Source: Bacteroides sp. 43_108 (GTDB lineage Bacteria; Bacteroidota; Bacteroidia; Bacteroidales; Bacteroidaceae). Taken from it: 64,000 bases of DNA. Location: positions 114,310-178,309 of the forward strand of contig MNQS01000022.1 in assembly GCA_001915545.1 (NCBI GenBank). Reading direction: 5' to 3'. A program made the translations under genes and the position numbers. Every line of letters starts with the position of its first letter. Position 1 is the stretch's first letter. Below the pieces are notes generated by a model. That model made no database searches. It was not told the DNA's origin and worked only from the letters and a program-made list of their open reading frames with translations. Below, one piece after another: positions 56,105 through 63,985 of the stretch.

Positions 56105-56121
56105 TCTAAACAATTGCGAAT

Positions 56122-57483
56122 ATGAATAGATTTGATATAAATACCGCCCTTTCAAAATTGGGCATTGCAGAGCTCAATGAGATGCAGGCCAAGGTTATGG
56201 ACATTTATCCGAAAGGAAACGATATTGTTCTGCTTTCGGCTACCGGAAGCGGTAAGACTTTGGCTTATCTGTTGCCTCTCATGTGCAATATCGATTGCGA
56301 TTATGACCGTGTACAAGCTGTGGTCTTGGTGCCGTCGCGCGAACTTGCAATGCAGATTGATGGGGTGGTGAAGACAATGAAGAGTCCAGTGAGAAGTGTG
56401 TGCTGTTATGGAGGTCGCCCTGCAATGGACGAGCATCGCACCATCATGGGTGTGAAGCCTCATATTGTTATTGCTACTCCAGGACGTATGAACGACCATC
56501 TGCAGAAGCGCAACATTGAGGTTGATGCCATCCGTACTCTTGTAATTGATGAATTCGACAAATGTCTTGAGCTCGGATTTCAAGACGAGATGAAAGAGGT
56601 AATCGAACAGCTGCCTCTTCTAAAACGTCGTTTTCTGCTCAGTGCAACAGATACACCACGTATTCCTGATTTTGTACATTTCGATAGTTCCTCTTCAGGC
56701 AAAGGAGCTGTCAGGCTTGATTATCTGTCGTCTGACGGTCAGACATCAGATGGACGTTCTCTGTCCGAGAGAATATCCATGCATGTGGTCAATTCTCCGA
56801 TAAAAGACAAACTCGAAACTTTGTTGTGCCTGATAAAGGTTTTCGGAACGCAGTCAACCATTGTTTTTCTCAATTACAGAGATGCCGTAGAACGTGTATA
56901 CGGTTTCCTGCGTTCAAACGGTGTACATTGCGAAATGTTTCACGGAGGCATGGAACAGGATTTGCGCGAGAAATCATTGTATCGTTTCTGCAACGGAACA
57001 TCGAATGTACTTGTTTCCACCGACCTTGGTGCCCGTGGTCTGGACATACCCGATGTAGACAATATTGTGCATTATCACATCCCGCTCAATGAAGATGCTT
57101 TTGTTCATCGCAACGGACGTACTGCACGTTGGGAGGCCGAAGGCAATTCTTACATAATCCTCAACGAGGAAGAATCAGTTCCTGAATACTTGACCGTAGA
57201 GCCTAAAGAGTTTTTCATACCAAAGAATCTTCCTGAAATACAGCCTTCCGAGTGGACTACAGTATATATAGGCAAAGGAAAGAAAGACAAGCTTTCCAAG
57301 GTTGATATCCTCGGCTTCTTCTGTAAGATAGGAGGTTTGAATGCCGATGAAGTCGGACGTATTGATGTGCGCGACCACTATGCTTATGTGGCAGTGAAGA
57401 GACGCAGGCTCAGAGCCCTCCTTTCGTCTGTGGCCGGACAGAAAATCAAAGGTATGAAGACAATCATACAGGAAGCCAGATAA
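56122..57483 (+). CDS. DEAD-box-like RNA helicase with a DEFD motif
   Basis: 453 residues. Core motifs: motif I ATGSGKT (about 41-47), Ia PSRELA, Ib TPGRM, motif II DEFD in place of DEAD (about 149-152), motif III SAT, and motif VI HRNGRTAR in the second RecA domain (about 330). A C-terminal DbpA-type RNA-binding domain (about 375-450: YIGKGKKDKLSKVDILGFFCKIGGL) ends the protein. It likely remodels rRNA during ribosome assembly, as DbpA does. The Q motif region GIAELNEMQAKVM is also present. The gene is 57 bases before the Nudix gene. Confidence 0.9.
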   Translation: MNRFDINTALSKLGIAELNEMQAKVMDIYPKGNDIVLLSATGSGKTLAYLLPLMCNIDCDYDRVQAVVLVPSRELAMQIDGVVKTMKSPVRSVCCYGGRPAMDEHRTIMGVKPHIVIATPGRMNDHLQKRNIEVDAIRTLVIDEFDKCLELGFQDEMKEVIEQLPLLKRRFLLSATDTPRIPDFVHFDSSSSGKGAVRLDYLSSDGQTSDGRSLSERISMHVVNSPIKDKLETLLCLIKVFGTQSTIVFLNYRDAVERVYGFLRSNGVHCEMFHGGMEQDLREKSLYRFCNGTSNVLVSTDLGARGLDIPDVDNIVHYHIPLNEDAFVHRNGRTARWEAEGNSYIILNEEESVPEYLTVEPKEFFIPKNLPEIQPSEWTTVYIGKGKKDKLSKVDILGFFCKIGGLNADEVGRIDVRDHYAYVAVKRRRLRALLSSVAGQKIKGMKTIIQEAR

Positions 57484-57540
57484 GTATTCAGATTTATTTC
57501 TTTTCATCAACGTAAAATCTTTATTCCTACTTAATAAAAC

Positions 57541-58185
57541 ATGTCGGAACAATCAGACAGAATTGCAGAGATTGCCGTGGAGATGCGTTCCATAGCTCAG
57601 ACAGGACTGTGCTACGATACAGATGACTATCAGCGCATACGCTACAACCGATATCTTGAATTGAGCAACGAGCTTGAGTCAATCATATCAGGAATACCGC
57701 AGGAAGAGATAGCTTCGAGTTTCAATCTTCTACAGGAATATGCCACTCCAAAACTCGATGTGCGCGGTGTCGTATTCTCTGCCGACAGAAAGATTCTTCT
57801 TTCGCGCGAGAAATGCGACGGATGCTGGTCTGTACCCGGCGGTTGGAGTGATGTAAACGAGACTCCGTCAGAATGTGCTGTCAAGGAGGTCTGGGAGGAA
57901 GCCGGTCTGCACGTAGAGCCTGTAAAGCTTCTCATGCTTCTCGACTACCGCAAATGGAACACTCCTCCGACAAATCTGTCAATATACAAGATGTTCATAC
58001 TCTGCAAGGCGTCAGAGTCCGAACTTTCGCATTATGTTTCGCATACCGATTTCGATATACTCGGAAGCGGGTTCTTTGCCGAGGACGAGATTCCGCCTCT
58101 TTCTGTTCCGCGTACGTCGTATTCACAGATTGCGAAGCTTTTTGAGTTCTATGATAATGCATCCATGCTTCCTATCATAGACTGA
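57541..58185 (+). CDS. Nudix hydrolase with an N-terminal helical domain
   Basis: 214 residues. The Nudix box GGWSDVNETPSECAVKEVWEEAGL (about 100-123) fits GX5EX7(R/K)EUXEEXGU. The N-terminal helical part (about 1-65) with YDTDDYQRIRYNRYLELSNEL matches the NUDIX-N (DUF4743-like) region seen in ADP-sugar or FAD/NAD-type pyrophosphatases of this class. Substrate is unknown. It lies between the helicase and the nitrilase-family gene on the same strand. Confidence 0.88.
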   Translation: MSEQSDRIAEIAVEMRSIAQTGLCYDTDDYQRIRYNRYLELSNELESIISGIPQEEIASSFNLLQEYATPKLDVRGVVFSADRKILLSREKCDGCWSVPGGWSDVNETPSECAVKEVWEEAGLHVEPVKLLMLLDYRKWNTPPTNLSIYKMFILCKASESELSHYVSHTDFDILGSGFFAEDEIPPLSVPRTSYSQIAKLFEFYDNASMLPIID

Positions 58186-58253
58186 CATTATTACGTTTGT
58201 AAAGCATAATAAGAAAAGCAAATGTTGAACCCATTATAAAAATTGAAGATAAA

Positions 58254-59129
58254 GTGAAAATTGGAATTATACAGCAGACATGTTCTGCAGATGTAGAGGC
58301 CAACAAAGCCAAGTTGGCATCGAATATCAGAAAAGCGGCTTCTGATGGAGCTGAACTGGTGGTGCTTCAGGAGCTTCATAACTCGTTGTACTTCTGCCAG
58401 ACCGAGAATACTTCGCTCTTTGACCTCGCAGAACCAATCCCAGGACCTTCTACGGAGTTTTACGGCAAATTGGCTTCGGTACTGAACATCGTGCTTGTCA
58501 CATCGCTCTTCGAGCGCCGTGCTCCCGGACTTTACCACAACACAGCTGTCGTGTTCGAAAAAGACGGTTCAATAGCAGGCAAATATCGCAAGATGCACAT
58601 TCCTGACGATCCTGCCTATTATGAGAAGTTCTACTTCACTCCAGGCGATCTCGGTTTCCATCCGATACGCACCTCTGTAGGTGTTCTCGGAGTGCAGGTC
58701 TGCTGGGACCAGTGGTATCCGGAAGGAGCTAGGCTCATGGCTCTTCAGGGTGCAGAAATCCTTATCTATCCTACAGCAATCGGTTACGAGAGTTCTGACA
58801 CGGCCGATGAACAGGAGCGTCAGCGCGAAGCATGGACCACAGTTCAGCGCGGACATGCTGTAGCCAACGGTCTGCCTGTTGTTGCTGTCAACCGTACCGG
58901 ACACGAGCCCGATCCTTCGGGACAGACACACGGCATTACGTTCTGGGGAGGAAGTTTTGTCGCAGGTCCGCAGGGAGAACTCTTGTATCGTGCTTCTGTC
59001 GACAAGGAAGAAGTTGTCGTTGTTGACGTAGACATGAAGCGTTCCGAGAACGTAAGACGCTGGTGGCCGTTCCTCCGTGACAGGCGCATAGAGGAGTTTT
59101 CCGGTCTTACGAAGCGTTTCATAGATTGA
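58254..59129 (+). CDS. aguB: N-carbamoylputrescine amidase-like (nitrilase family)
   Basis: 291 residues starting at GTG 58254; no upstream in-frame ATG fits. The nitrilase triad is visible: Glu in VVLQELHNSLYF (about 42), Lys in KYRKMHIPDD (about 114) and Cys in GVQVCWDQWYPE (about 150). Length and the block GQTHGITFWGGSFV match N-carbamoylputrescine amidases (AguB), which convert N-carbamoylputrescine to putrescine, CO2 and ammonia in polyamine synthesis. The usual partner agmatine deiminase is not in the window. Confidence 0.88.
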   Translation: MKIGIIQQTCSADVEANKAKLASNIRKAASDGAELVVLQELHNSLYFCQTENTSLFDLAEPIPGPSTEFYGKLASVLNIVLVTSLFERRAPGLYHNTAVVFEKDGSIAGKYRKMHIPDDPAYYEKFYFTPGDLGFHPIRTSVGVLGVQVCWDQWYPEGARLMALQGAEILIYPTAIGYESSDTADEQERQREAWTTVQRGHAVANGLPVVAVNRTGHEPDPSGQTHGITFWGGSFVAGPQGELLYRASVDKEEVVVVDVDMKRSENVRRWWPFLRDRRIEEFSGLTKRFID

Positions 59130-59140
59130 AATCGTATCAT

Positions 59141-59196
59141 GTTGCGCAAATCTTTTTTATGTGAACTGAAATCATAATGATTCTCGTTTGCGCAAC
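59141..59196. repeat. Inverted repeat GTTGCGCAAA/TTTGCGCAAC
   Basis: Perfect 10-base arms at 59141-59150 and 59187-59196 enclose 36 bases with a nested AATCAT-A-ATGATT palindrome. It lies just after the aguB-like gene and before the strong terminator. Confidence 0.6.
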
Positions 59197-59214
59197 CAGG
59201 CCGGTATATATGCA

Positions 59215-59265
59215 ATCATCCCGCCGAGACATAAAGATGTACATGTCTCAGCGGGATGATTTTTT
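59215..59265. terminator. Bidirectional terminator between aguB-like and pspC genes
   Basis: Arms ATCATCCCGC and GCGGGATGAT with inner GAGACAT/ATGTCTC, followed by TTTTT on the plus strand, between convergent genes. Confidence 0.85.
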
Positions 59266-59348
59266 GTGTATAATTTATAGTTTATGCTATATCTTTACTT
59301 TCATTGAAACATTCTTACTGCTTGCCAATGAAGGACTTTAAGCCACAA

Positions 59349-59585
59349 TTACCTATCGTGCAGTCTGTCGTTCATTCTGTTTTCATAGCCGTCGCTGAAT
59401 CTTTTTTCCGGTATGATAATCCACAGAACTATATATACAATTATACCAGAGAATGCAGTGAAGATTGTGGCCAGCGTGTAGAGGACACGAAGCATGGTCG
59501 GGTCCCAACCGAAGTATTCTGCAATACCTCCGCAGACTCCTGCAATCATTCTGTCGGATGAGCGGGTCAATCTTTTGTTTGCCAT
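59349..59585 (-). CDS. PspC domain protein
   Basis: 78 residues. Almost the whole protein is a PspC domain: KRLTRSSDRMIAGVCGGIAEYFGWDPTMLRVLYTLATIFTAFSGIIVYIVLWIIIPE, with the hydrophobic stretch as a membrane helix, then a short charged tail. PspC-type proteins sense or transmit envelope stress; this small form may insert in the inner membrane and act alone. Two -7 boxes lie upstream; palindromic array 2 lies beyond them in the divergent intergenic region. Confidence 0.88.
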   Translation of the reverse strand: MANKRLTRSSDRMIAGVCGGIAEYFGWDPTMLRVLYTLATIFTAFSGIIVYIVLWIIIPEKRFSDGYENRMNDRLHDR

Positions 59586-59622
59586 AATTTGATGATTTAT
59601 TGATTATATGTCTTATTACTGC

Positions 59623-59640
59623 CAAATTTATACAAAAGTA
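59623..59640 (-). promoter_or_regulatory. Overlapping -7 boxes of the pspC-like gene
   Basis: On the minus strand TACTTTTG (59640-59633) and TAAATTTG (59630-59623) both match TAnnTTTG, 38-55 bases before ATG 59585. Confidence 0.5.
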
Positions 59641-59686
59641 TTGACAAAGGCTTGCTTAAATGCAGAAAATCTTGCATTGACGTTGT

Positions 59687-59766
59687 TCTGAGCGCCTGCA
59701 TTTGATTCTGCGGGCGCCCGCGGCGATGATTGCGAGCCCTCGCAGCTGCCGTTGTGGGCGCTCGCG
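59687..59766. repeat. Palindromic array 2: four units, exact 22-base period
   Basis: Centres at 59693.5, 59715.5, 59737.5 and 59759.5. Cores: TCTGAGC-GCCTGCA, TGCGGGC-GCCCGCG, TGCGAGC-CCTCGCA and TGTGGGC-GCTCGCG, the same consensus TGCGRGC-GCYCGCR as at 41699-41756. It lies in a divergent intergenic region of 280 bases. Confidence 0.75.
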
Positions 59767-59796
59767 CTGTTGAGCAATCTATATTTCTTTGATTTT

Positions 59797-59828
59797 TTTG
59801 AAAATGTTGGACAAATGTCATACATTTG
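59797..59828 (+). promoter_or_regulatory. Promoter of the rSAM-type lipoprotein gene, with overlapping dyad
   Basis: The -33 TTTG at 59797-59800 and -7 TACATTTG at 59821-59828 are 20 bases apart. A 7-base dyad ACAAATG-TCATA-CATTTGT (59811-59829) covers the -7 box and could be an operator. Confidence 0.7.
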
Positions 59829-59865
59829 TATAATATAACAGTCGAATTGTAAATAATCACGTCAG

Positions 59866-60354
59866 ATGAAGGAAAAGAACATAAAATTGTTGGAGAAGTT
59901 GATTTCCGGAGGCATGTTTCTGCTGGGGTTCTCTTCGTGTGCACATAAGGCGACAGAACTTAACCGGATGGATAAGGGTATAAGAGTGCTCTACGGTATA
60001 CCTACAGCCACATACAAGGTTTCGGGAAAGGTGGTCGACGAATCCGGCAAGCCTGTTGCCGGCATCGGCGTGTATCCTCGTTTGAATGTCGACGGCCAGA
60101 ACGTGCTCGACTTAGGCGAAGGTGCGGTGACCGACAGCAAGGGACGCTTCGAGATTGAAGAGAAGAGCAGTGCTTTCGGCAAGGAGCAGATGTATGTTGT
60201 TTTCCGCGACACTGACGGGGCAGAGGGTGGAGGAGAGTTCTCTGCCGATTCTGTCGACGTGGAACTCAAGCATAAGGCCGACGGCAAGGAAGGACCTCTC
60301 GACAAAGGTACATACACGGCCAAGGTGGGCAAGTATGTGATGAAGAAGAAGTGA
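59866..60354 (+). CDS. Putative lipoprotein of the radical SAM/lipoprotein system type (TIGR04134-like)
   Basis: 162 residues. The signal region ends GFSSC, giving an N-terminal Cys. After it come LYGIPTATYKVSGKVVDESGKPVAGIGVYPR, a carboxypeptidase-regulatory-like (Ig/peptidase-associated) fold, and a Gly-rich acidic stretch (FRDTDGAEGGGEFSADS). The 'YGIP.A.Y.VSGKV' signature is that of Bacteroidales lipoproteins usually encoded next to a radical SAM/SPASM enzyme that may modify them. No such enzyme is within the window: the neighbours are PspC and an aminotransferase. The identification is by memory of the motif. Confidence 0.65.
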   Translation: MKEKNIKLLEKLISGGMFLLGFSSCAHKATELNRMDKGIRVLYGIPTATYKVSGKVVDESGKPVAGIGVYPRLNVDGQNVLDLGEGAVTDSKGRFEIEEKSSAFGKEQMYVVFRDTDGAEGGGEFSADSVDVELKHKADGKEGPLDKGTYTAKVGKYVMKKK

Positions 60355-60430
60355 CCCCGACTGCAGCTGTGCACATTTAGGGTGATGGTATCTTTCGGAA
60401 CTTTTTGTTCATGATTTTAAACATTTGTCT

Positions 60431-60438
60431 TATATTTG
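60431..60438 (+). promoter_or_regulatory. -7 box of the aminotransferase gene
   Basis: TATATTTG matches TAnnTTTG. A TTTG at 60404-60407 lies 23 bases upstream, slightly further than the usual 19-21. Confidence 0.55.
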
Positions 60439-60485
60439 CATTTCAAACATAAACATTTTTCATATTTACATACCAAGAAAACATT

Positions 60486-61685
60486 ATGCCGAAAATATCA
60501 ATACGTGGAACGGAGATGCCTGCTTCGCCTATCCGCAAGCTGGCACCGCTGGCAGAAGATGCCAAGCGCCGTGGCATACACGTATACCATCTGAACATCG
60601 GACAGCCTGATCTTCCAACACCGAAGGTTGCGCTGGATGCTATACGAAACATTGACAGAACTGTGCTCGAATACAGTCCTAGTCAGGGATACAGAAGCTA
60701 CAGGGAGAAACTCGTCGGATACTACAAGAAGTATGACATCAATCTTGATGCCGACGACATAATCATAACTACAGGCGGTTCGGAAGCGGTGCTGTTTGCA
60801 TTCCTTTCGTGTCTCAATCCGGGCGACGAAATCATTGTGCCGGAACCTGCGTACGCCAACTACATGGCATTCGCCATCTCTGCCGGTGCTGTGATACGCA
60901 CAGTGACTACGACCATCGACGAAGGATTCTCGTTGCCAAAGGTGGAGAAGTTTGAGGAACTGATAAACGAGCGCACACGCGCCATACTTATCTGCAACCC
61001 GAACAATCCTACTGGCTATCTGTACACGCGCCGTGAGATGAATCAGATACGCGACCTTGTCAAGAAGTACGACCTTTACTTGTTCTCCGACGAGGTTTAT
61101 CGCGAATTCATATATACCGGTTCGCCATACATTTCTGCATGCCATCTCGAGGGCATAGAGCAGAACGTTGTGCTGATTGACTCTGTGTCGAAGCGTTACA
61201 GCGAATGCGGAATACGCATCGGAGCACTCATAACGAAGAATGCCGAAGTGCGTAAGGCGGTGATGAAGTTCTGTCAGGCCCGCCTCAGTCCTCCTCTCAT
61301 AGGCCAGATTGCTGCGGAGGCATCGCTCGATGCTCCTGAAGAATATACGCGCGACACTTACGATGAATACGTTGAGCGCAGAAAATGTCTGATTGACGGA
61401 CTCAACCGCATTCCGGGCGTTTATTCTCCTATACCTATGGGAGCGTTCTACACAGTTGCCAAGCTTCCGGTTGACGACAGCGAGAAGTTCTGTGCATGGT
61501 GCTTGAGCAGTTTCGATTACGAAGGCGAGACCGTGATGATGGCTCCAGCTTCGGGTTTCTACACAACGCCTGGTGCAGGACGCAACGAGGTGCGCATTGC
61601 CTATGTGCTCAAGAAGGAAGACCTGACGCGTGCACTCTATGTGCTGCGCAAGGCATTGGAGGCTTATCCGGGCAGAACCGAATAA
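60486..61685 (+). CDS. PLP-dependent class I/II aminotransferase (aspartate-type)
   Basis: 399 residues of fold type I. The PLP lysine lies in SVSKRYSECGIRIG (about 235-240), with NPNNPTGYLYTRREM (about 170) for the substrate/PLP pocket, SDEVYREF and the C-terminal Arg of RNEVRIAYVLKKEDL. It transfers amino groups between amino acids and 2-oxo acids; the exact substrate (aspartate, aromatic or other) cannot be read. A terminator at 61706 follows. Confidence 0.92.
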   Translation: MPKISIRGTEMPASPIRKLAPLAEDAKRRGIHVYHLNIGQPDLPTPKVALDAIRNIDRTVLEYSPSQGYRSYREKLVGYYKKYDINLDADDIIITTGGSEAVLFAFLSCLNPGDEIIVPEPAYANYMAFAISAGAVIRTVTTTIDEGFSLPKVEKFEELINERTRAILICNPNNPTGYLYTRREMNQIRDLVKKYDLYLFSDEVYREFIYTGSPYISACHLEGIEQNVVLIDSVSKRYSECGIRIGALITKNAEVRKAVMKFCQARLSPPLIGQIAAEASLDAPEEYTRDTYDEYVERRKCLIDGLNRIPGVYSPIPMGAFYTVAKLPVDDSEKFCAWCLSSFDYEGETVMMAPASGFYTTPGAGRNEVRIAYVLKKEDLTRALYVLRKALEAYPGRTE

Positions 61686-61705
61686 GTAGTGGTTGACAAA
61701 TATAT

Positions 61706-61762
61706 GGAGAGAAAATGATGTGCGTCAGCAGTTGAACAGAGCGTCATCTTCTCTCCTTTTTT
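61706..61762 (+). terminator. Terminator after the aminotransferase gene
   Basis: Arms GGAGAGAAAATGATG and GTCATCTTCTCTCC (imperfect) followed by TTTTTT. Confidence 0.8.
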
Positions 61763-61789
61763 CATGATAGTAAGAAAGGAAGTGAAGTT

Positions 61790-63043
61790 TTGAATTTTGA
61801 ATTTTTCATAGCCCGAAGAATATATTCGGAAAACCGGGGCAAAAAGCGTTTTTCGCGTCCAGCCGTGCGCATTGCCATGTCTGGCATTGCCATAGGACTG
61901 GCGGTGATGATTGTGAGCCTCTGTGTGGTCTGCGGATTCAAGGACGAGATAAGTGCCAAGGTCATCGGTTTCGGCTCGGATGTGCAGGTGCTCAATGTGA
62001 CAGCCTCGCAGGAATACGATTTGCCTCCGATAGTGGCGTCCGACAGTCTGCGCAAGGTTGTTGAGTCGGTGGACGGAGTGGACCGCGTACAGCGCTTTTC
62101 GCTCAAAATCGGTATGCTGAAGACAGAAGAGGACTTCAGGGGGATGACTCTGAAAGGTGTGGGCGAGGAGTACGACATGTCGTTTTTCCGCAAATATCTG
62201 GTGGAAGGCGAAGTGCCTGCGTTCAGCGCCGACAGTGCATCGAACAAGATTCTCATTTCTGGCATAATGGCCGACGAGATGAAGCTGAAGGCCGGCGACA
62301 AGGTCTTTGCCTATTTCATTTCGTCTGCTGGTTCTTCTGTCAGAGCCCGTCGTTTGGAGGTAGCAGGTGTGTATCGTACAAATCTGACGGAGTATGACCG
62401 TACGTATGCTTTTACTGACTTGTACACAGTCAACAGACTCAACGGTTGGGATGAGGACATGGCTTCGGGATATGAAATAAGCGTGGACAATTTCGACCGT
62501 CTGGAAGAGACTACCAAAAGTCTGCTCTACAAAGTCAATGCAGTGCCCGACCGCAACGGAGCGCTCTACGGGGCTTTCAGCATAAAGGAACTTGCTCCTC
62601 AGATATTCTCGTGGCTCAACATTCTTGATGTTAATGTTCTGATGATTCTGATACTGATGATATGTGTGGCATCGTTCACGATAATCTCAGGTTTGCTCAT
62701 CATAATGCTGGAGCGCATAAACATGATTGGAATACTTAAGGCGCTGGGCGCTACGAACATGAGCGTCAGGAGGGTGTTTATAGACTTTTCTGTGATTATG
62801 GTCGGACGCGGAATGCTTTGGGGCAATGCTGTCGGTTTGGTTCTCTGTTTCGTACAGAAGATGTTCCACGTTGTCAAGCTCGATTCGTCGGTATACTATA
62901 TTGATTCTGTACCTATACAGTTCAATTGGCTTTACATTGTCGGCATAAATGTGCTTACGATTGTCATTTCGGCAATCGTGATATTCGGCTCTTCTTTCCT
63001 TATTTCGGTAAGCAAGCCTGCCAGAACAATGAATTTTGAATAA
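61790..63043 (+). CDS. LolC/LolE-family ABC transporter permease
   Basis: 417 residues starting at TTG 61790, with AGGAAGTGAAG upstream; no in-frame ATG is nearby. Four transmembrane segments: one near residue 30-50 (IAMSGIAIGLAVMIVSLCVVC), then a large periplasmic MacB-like region (about 50-275), then three in the last 140 residues including VLMILILMICVASFTIISGLLIIML and FSVIMVGRGMLWGNAVGLVLCF (FtsX domain). It would form part of the machine releasing lipoproteins from the inner membrane; the ATPase is not in the window. It is convergent with the Sua5-like gene across a terminator. Confidence 0.85.
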   Translation: MNFEFFIARRIYSENRGKKRFSRPAVRIAMSGIAIGLAVMIVSLCVVCGFKDEISAKVIGFGSDVQVLNVTASQEYDLPPIVASDSLRKVVESVDGVDRVQRFSLKIGMLKTEEDFRGMTLKGVGEEYDMSFFRKYLVEGEVPAFSADSASNKILISGIMADEMKLKAGDKVFAYFISSAGSSVRARRLEVAGVYRTNLTEYDRTYAFTDLYTVNRLNGWDEDMASGYEISVDNFDRLEETTKSLLYKVNAVPDRNGALYGAFSIKELAPQIFSWLNILDVNVLMILILMICVASFTIISGLLIIMLERINMIGILKALGATNMSVRRVFIDFSVIMVGRGMLWGNAVGLVLCFVQKMFHVVKLDSSVYYIDSVPIQFNWLYIVGINVLTIVISAIVIFGSSFLISVSKPARTMNFE

Positions 63044-63068
63044 AAATGTTTACGGAGAAATTTTTGTC

Positions 63069-63105
63069 GGCGTCACCGAATTTTGTTTCGGCGGCGCCTT
63101 TTTTT
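63069..63105. terminator. Terminator between the permease and Sua5-like genes
   Basis: Arms GGCGTCACCGAA and TTCGGCGGCGCC (imperfect) followed by TTTTTTT. Confidence 0.75.
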
Positions 63106-63157
63106 GAATTTTATTTGTGCAGAGAAGCAGTGTGTGAACGCGGTCGGAATATTGATG

Positions 63158-63772
63158 TCAGAAAATGTCGGAATCGCCTTTTCCCTGACGTACGACCTCG
63201 AAGTTGTCGTCGTCGATGCAGCTGATTACAGTTGACGCTTCTGTGCCTCCGTATCCGCCGTCTATGACGATGTCTACGCTGTTCTTGTATTTTTCGTGTA
63301 TAAGTTCAGGATCTGTAGAGTATTCTATGATTTCATCGTCGTCGTGTATTGACATTGTAAGTATCGGATTTCCGAGGTTTCTTACGAGAGACAGTATGAT
63401 GTTGTTGTCGGGAATTCTAATGCCGACTTCCTTCCTTTTCTTGTATATTTTCGGCAGTCGTCCGCTGGCAGGGAGAATGAAGGTGTATGGGCCTGGAAGA
63501 TATTTTTTAAGAAGCTTGAATGCCTTGTTGCTCACCTGTGCGTAATCGGTAATATTCGATAGATCGCTGCAGATTATTGACAGATTGCTTTTCTGCGGGT
63601 TGATGCCCTTCATTGTGCATATCTTTTCTACAGCACGCACGTTGAGCGCATCGCATCCGATGGCGTAAACTGTGTCGGTTGGATATATTGCCAGTCCTCC
63701 ATCTTTAAGTATTGCTGTGGCCTTTGCAATTTCTCTCTCGTTAGGGTTCTCTTCGTATATTCGGGTTATCAT
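63158..63772 (-). CDS. Sua5/YciO/YrdC-family threonylcarbamoyl-AMP synthase
   Basis: 204 residues with the family blocks LAIYPTDTVYAIGCDA (about 31-46), KSNLSIICSDLSNI, PGPYTFILPAS (about 92), VGIRIPDNNI and a late STVISCIDDDNF. It makes threonylcarbamoyl-AMP, used to build t6A at position 37 of ANN-decoding tRNAs. Length and the KRKEVGIRIPDN segment place it closest to the short YciO/YrdC type. A TAAATTTG promoter is about 35 bases upstream. Confidence 0.88.
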   Translation of the reverse strand: MITRIYEENPNEREIAKATAILKDGGLAIYPTDTVYAIGCDALNVRAVEKICTMKGINPQKSNLSIICSDLSNITDYAQVSNKAFKLLKKYLPGPYTFILPASGRLPKIYKKRKEVGIRIPDNNIILSLVRNLGNPILTMSIHDDDEIIEYSTDPELIHEKYKNSVDIVIDGGYGGTEASTVISCIDDDNFEVVRQGKGDSDIF

Positions 63773-63806
63773 GGCTATATTATGTTTTTGAGGTGATTGA
63801 CTTTTG

Positions 63807-63814
63807 CAAATTTA
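63807..63814 (-). promoter_or_regulatory. -7 box of the Sua5-like gene
   Basis: TAAATTTG on the minus strand, 35-42 bases before ATG 63772. Confidence 0.6.
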
Positions 63815-63932
63815 TCAATAATTCCGGTATAAAGATATTGTGGACGAGCTTTTATGGTAGTGGCTGTTGAAGGTGCAGTTGTTTTGTTCTTCCCGCTACT
63901 TTGCTACAGTCAAGTTAGAAGTGCAACTTCTC

Positions 63933-63985
63933 CACCTCCCTCCTCCGCCCTTGGAGCGTAGCGGAAAGGGCGGAGGAGGGAGGTG
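63933..63985. repeat. 20-base perfect inverted repeat near the window end
   Basis: Arms CACCTCCCTCCTCCGCCCTT (63933-63952) and its exact reverse complement (63966-63985) flank a 13-base loop, GGAGCGTAGCGGA. The local base composition is GC-rich and purine/pyrimidine-skewed, unlike the A/T-rich sequence before it. The window ends 15 bases later. Confidence 0.75.
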
